In this document: in pieces, positions 33,032 to 35,206 of the stretch
Numbering within the stretch: the stretch's first letter is position 1
Layout of the letters: each line of letters begins with the position of its first letter
Source: Plesiocystis pacifica SIR-1
GTDB lineage: Bacteria; Myxococcota_A; Polyangia; Nannocystales; Nannocystaceae
Direction: 5' to 3'
Assembly: GCF_000170895.1 (NCBI RefSeq)
Contig: NZ_ABCS01000101.1
Coordinates: 1 to 35,206, forward strand
Length of the DNA: 35,206 nucleotides
Program-made: the position numbers and the translations under genes
The notes under the pieces: model-generated
Told to the model about the DNA's origin: nothing
What the model saw: only the letters and a program-made list of their open reading frames with translations
The model's database searches: none

Positions 33032-34147
33032 ATGGCGGACGAACAACTCGAGACTCCAGGCAGCGGCGACTACACGGGACTTCCGCGCCGCTTCGTCCAA
33101 GTCGTGATCCAAGAGCGGGTCTTCCTGGCCCTGCTCGCCGCAGCCTTCCTGGTGGCGGGCGTCGTCTACCCCTACCCGCAGATCGCGATGTGGGCCGGCT
33201 TCGTGTTCGCTGGCTACGCCGTCATCGCCAACGACAGCATCCAGACCATCGGGACCTTCATCGCCTCGAACAAGCACCGCCCGTGGTGGGTGCTGTGGCT
33301 GTTCATCGGCGGCGTGATGTTGGTGACCATGGCCTTTGGCTGGCTGACCCACGAGGGCGACGTCACCTACGGGCGCCTGGCCTCGAAAAATTTCTCGGAG
33401 GCGCCGACGGAGTTCGCCTTCTTGCAGGTCGCGGGCCCGCTGCTCTTGCTGGTCCTGACCCGGATGCGCATCCCGGTCTCGACGACCTTCCTGATCCTCT
33501 CGTCCTTCGCCGCGAGCCCCAAGGGCATCGCCTCGGTGCTCAGCAAGAGCGTGACGGGCTACGTCATCGCCTTCGCCGTGGCCATCGGGCTGTGGCTGTC
33601 GATCGGCAAGCTGACCGAGAAAAAATTCGTGGGCGAGGCGGCCAAGGGCTGGTACGTCGCGCAGTGGTTTGCGACCACCTTCCTGTGGTCGATGTGGCTG
33701 GTCCAGGACGCGGCCAACGTCGCCGTGTTCTTGCCGCGCTCCCTCGAGTTCTACGAGTTCGCGGTGTTCGCGGGGGTGCTCTTCCTCGGCCTGGCGGTGC
33801 TGTTCCGCCTCGGGGGCGACAAGATCCAGGAGATCGTCGAGGAGAAGGCCGCGGTCACCGACGTGCGCCACGCGACGATCATCGACTTCGTCTACGCGCT
33901 GATCTTGTGGGTGTTCAAGATCCAGTCGGACATCCCGATGAGCACGACCTGGGTGTTCCTGGGCCTCCTCGCCGGGCGCGAGCTGGCCATCAACCTGACC
34001 CGCGACCCCGACAAGCGCCGCTCGGTCAAGGACGTCCTCAAGCTCATCGGCAAGGACCTCCTGTTTGTCACCATCGGCCTGATCATCTCGATCATCATCG
34101 CGGTGACGGTCAACCCGAACATCACGCCGGAGTCGCTGAGCTGGTGA
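33032..34147 (+). CDS. PiT-like permease (phosphate-transporter fold), about 11 membrane helices
   Basis: This 371-aa multi-pass membrane protein has about 11 hydrophobic helices. It shows an internal duplication typical of the PiT inorganic phosphate transporter family. The first half has ANDSIQTIGTFIASN (PiT: NDxxNAxGT) and PVSTTFLILSSF (PiT: STTH). The second half has QDAANVAVFLPRS and PMSTTWVFLGLL. The motifs are altered, notably QD for ND and STTF/STTW for STTH, so the ion transported could differ from phosphate. The start ATG 33032 follows the structured intergenic region. There is no adjacent PhoU-like gene, so a PiT role remains an inference from the motifs. Confidence 0.6.
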   Translation: MADEQLETPGSGDYTGLPRRFVQVVIQERVFLALLAAAFLVAGVVYPYPQIAMWAGFVFAGYAVIANDSIQTIGTFIASNKHRPWWVLWLFIGGVMLVTMAFGWLTHEGDVTYGRLASKNFSEAPTEFAFLQVAGPLLLLVLTRMRIPVSTTFLILSSFAASPKGIASVLSKSVTGYVIAFAVAIGLWLSIGKLTEKKFVGEAAKGWYVAQWFATTFLWSMWLVQDAANVAVFLPRSLEFYEFAVFAGVLFLGLAVLFRLGGDKIQEIVEEKAAVTDVRHATIIDFVYALILWVFKIQSDIPMSTTWVFLGLLAGRELAINLTRDPDKRRSVKDVLKLIGKDLLFVTIGLIISIIIAVTVNPNITPESLSW

Positions 34148-34195
34148 GCGCGACCTGCTCCCCCGCGCTCGGGGGCGGGCGGCATCAGGGGTCGC

Positions 34196-34231
34196 AAAAA
34201 TGGCGCTGAGCCCGAGGGGCCGATAGCGCCA
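34196..34231 (-). terminator. Minus-strand terminator-like hairpin
   Basis: On the minus strand TGGCGCT (34231-34225) pairs with AGCGCCA (34207-34201), followed by five U residues. No minus-strand gene precedes it closely, so it would end only an antisense or read-through transcript. Confidence 0.35.
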
Positions 34232-34305
34232 GTCCCCGGGCGCCAAGCGGTGTTTCGCGCTGAAGCGGGGGGCGCCCGGGGCGAACGTGCTCTAATGAAG
34301 ACGCC

Positions 34306-34530
34306 ATGGACGACCCCGCCACACCCTTCGAGCCTGGCCACGCGGACCCGAGCCCCGACGCGGACACCGTGTTCGTGGACGCGGCCACGCGCGTGTCCAA
34401 GCCCAGCGCCTTCGACGACTGGTACTACGCCATCGAGGACAAGCTGGGGCAGGGCACGGTCGGCATGGGCGTGTGCTTTTTGCTGTTCATGGTCGTGATC
34501 GCGGCGGCCATGCTCTTCAACCCGATTTAG
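34306..34530 (+). CDS. Small single-helix membrane protein (74 aa)
   Basis: This 74-aa protein has an acidic/polar N-terminal half (ATPFEPGHADPSPDADTVF, FDDWYYAIEDKLGQG). One C-terminal transmembrane helix (GMGVCFLLFMVVIAAAMLF) follows. The likely topology is cytoplasmic head and C-terminal anchor. Coding is supported by GC bias at third positions and by its position after the permease on the same strand (158 bp gap). I do not recognise a family. It is too small to assign a function; an accessory subunit of the permease is possible but unproven. Dispersed repeat copy B starts right after its stop codon. Confidence 0.6.
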   Translation: MDDPATPFEPGHADPSPDADTVFVDAATRVSKPSAFDDWYYAIEDKLGQGTVGMGVCFLLFMVVIAAAMLFNPI

Positions 34531-34535
34531 CCTTG

Positions 34536-34652
34536 CCCCCGCAGGCGGTGGAGACCGGGGACGCTTCGTCGCTGTCCGCTCCTCCGCTTTGTTCGTGGGG
34601 CAATGGAGTTCGTGCCTGGGAGGGGGCATGTGGTCGCCCCCTTGAGGGGGCG
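34536..34652 (+). repeat. Dispersed intergenic repeat, copy B
   Basis: This 117-bp sequence is similar to 32557-32677 in the same orientation. It ends in the hairpin GTGGTCGCCCCC / GGGGGCG. It starts 6 bp after a stop codon. Confidence 0.7.
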
Positions 34653-34788
34653 TTATTTGGCGGGGGTGAAGATGGCCTCGCTTCGGGCCTGGGCGGCGTC
34701 ATTTGGCGGGGGTGAAGACGGCCTCACTTCGGGCCTGGGCGGCGTCATCTGGCGTGGTGAAGACGGCTTCGCTTCGGGCCTGGGCGGA
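34651..34788 (+). repeat. 46-bp tandem repeat, three copies
   Basis: Units start near 34651, 34697 and 34743. Each holds an ATTTGGCGGGGGTGAAGA-like start and ends CTTCGGGCCTGGGCGG. The third copy has a small deletion. The units directly adjoin dispersed repeat copy B. Confidence 0.8.
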
Positions 34789-34834
34789 GTGTCAGCGCTT
34801 CGTGCTTGGGAGGAAGGTTTCGTGTCTGGGAGGC

Positions 34835-35206
34835 TCAGCGTGCTGGGCCCAGGCGTAGGCCGAGGATGAGCTCGTCGCCCGAGCGCTGGGCGCTGTGGAC
34901 CGAGAGGCGCAGGGTTTGGCCGCCGATGTCGACCTCGGTGTGGGCGGCGGTTCGTTCGGCGAGGGACAGGCCGCGCAGGGCTGCGCGTTTGAAGAAGAGG
35001 CCGGCGCGGACCTTGAAGCTGCCGACGACGGACTCGACCCGGGCCGAGTCGGCGGCGAGCTCGAGCTGGGGCTGGCCGCCGGGGGAGCTGGCCGGGACCA
35101 CGCCGATCTGCGGGACCCCGCGGAGCACGACGTAGGCGCAGTCGCCCTCGAGGTTCCACAAATGCAGCTCGAGGGCGTCGCGCTCGCCCTCGGCCCAGCC
35201 GGCGCC
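34835..35206 (-). CDS. Unknown protein, 5' end beyond window
   Basis: The visible 123 residues form the C-terminal part of a minus-strand gene that continues past the window edge. The frame stays open to base 35206. The sequence is beta-rich and soluble (LWNLEGDCAYVVLRGVPQIG, VVGSFKVRAGLFFKRAAL, EVDIGGQTLRLSVHSA), with no signal or membrane segment in view. I do not recognise a family. The stop codon is at 34837-34835. Codon bias supports coding. It is convergent with the small membrane gene across the repeat region. Confidence 0.6.
   Translation of the reverse strand, partial: GAGWAEGERDALELHLWNLEGDCAYVVLRGVPQIGVVPASSPGGQPQLELAADSARVESVVGSFKVRAGLFFKRAALRGLSLAERTAAHTEVDIGGQTLRLSVHSAQRSGDELILGLRLGPAR

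Larger units (their letters stand above)
34531..34834. other. Repeat-filled intergenic region
   Basis: These 304 bp between convergent genes hold dispersed repeat copy B and a 46-bp tandem array. Open frames crossing it are compositional artefacts, since the tandem period is not a multiple of three. Confidence 0.6.

Noticed and set aside
1..35206. Search for tRNA, rRNA, CRISPR arrays, insertion sequences and phage genes
   Set aside because: No cloverleaf, conserved rRNA block, regular spaced repeat or transposase/integrase motif was seen on either strand.

Overview
The window is very GC-rich, bacterial and densely coded. It most likely comes from a myxobacterium (phylum Myxococcota), probably of the Nannocystaceae type. 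The signs are many outer-membrane-type lipoproteins with long Thr/Asp/Glu/Ser linkers, DUF4215-like 'CGDG...CDDGN' cysteine-rich repeats, a VWA protein ending in a MYXO-CTERM-like anchor, and futalosine-pathway menaquinone genes. I see no rRNA, tRNA, CRISPR, insertion sequence or phage gene.

Layout. 1-949 (-): biotin synthase BioB, cut by the window edge. 1255-4679 (+): a pyruvate dehydrogenase operon (E1 alpha, E1 beta, E2), closed by a strong intrinsic terminator. 4997-5605: a small exported membrane protein. 5778-7973: two paralogous Cys-rich lipoproteins. 7970-9562: menaquinone genes mqnB and mqnD, with mqnB overlapping the second lipoprotein gene by 4 bp. 9668-11502: a Cys-repeat lipoprotein convergent with an unknown lipoprotein. 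11804-14549: a cytochrome P450 and a Rieske oxygenase, divergently transcribed around an 18-bp perfect palindrome. 14604-17144: three envelope proteins of unknown function. 17150-19162 (-): a long lipoprotein with a beta-propeller, an Ig-like domain and a thioredoxin-like domain, read through an in-frame UGA. 19329-20684: an FAD-dependent oxidoreductase. 20697-21996 (-): a cupin, a 70-aa protein, and a PduO-type cobalamin adenosyltransferase coupled to the 70-aa gene. 22068-26351 (-): a membrane-anchored MrfA-like helicase with degenerate motifs. 26559-32545: a lipoprotein, a small membrane protein, a VWA/MYXO-CTERM protein and a lipase-like lipoprotein. 33032-34530: a PiT-like permease and a small membrane protein. 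34835-35206 (-): an unknown partial gene.

The most notable signal is at 17150-19162. An in-frame TGA at 17468-17470 lies exactly where a thioredoxin-fold protein has the first Cys of its CxxC motif, giving UPIC. The mRNA just after it folds into a small hairpin that fits the bacterial SECIS pattern. I interpret this as an undescribed exported selenoprotein architecture. Other unusual points are a BioB lacking two of the three cysteines that hold the auxiliary cluster in E. coli BioB, a membrane-bound pseudo-helicase, a P450 lacking the I-helix acid, a candidate operator between two oxygenases, and a dispersed intergenic repeat of about 120 bp.

How genes may work together. The PDH operon feeds acetyl-CoA to central metabolism. 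MqnB and MqnD make the menaquinone precursor for respiration. The divergent P450 and Rieske oxygenase look like a co-regulated oxidative pathway of unknown substrate. Most of the remaining capacity goes to surface or periplasmic proteins, as is typical of predatory or social myxobacteria.
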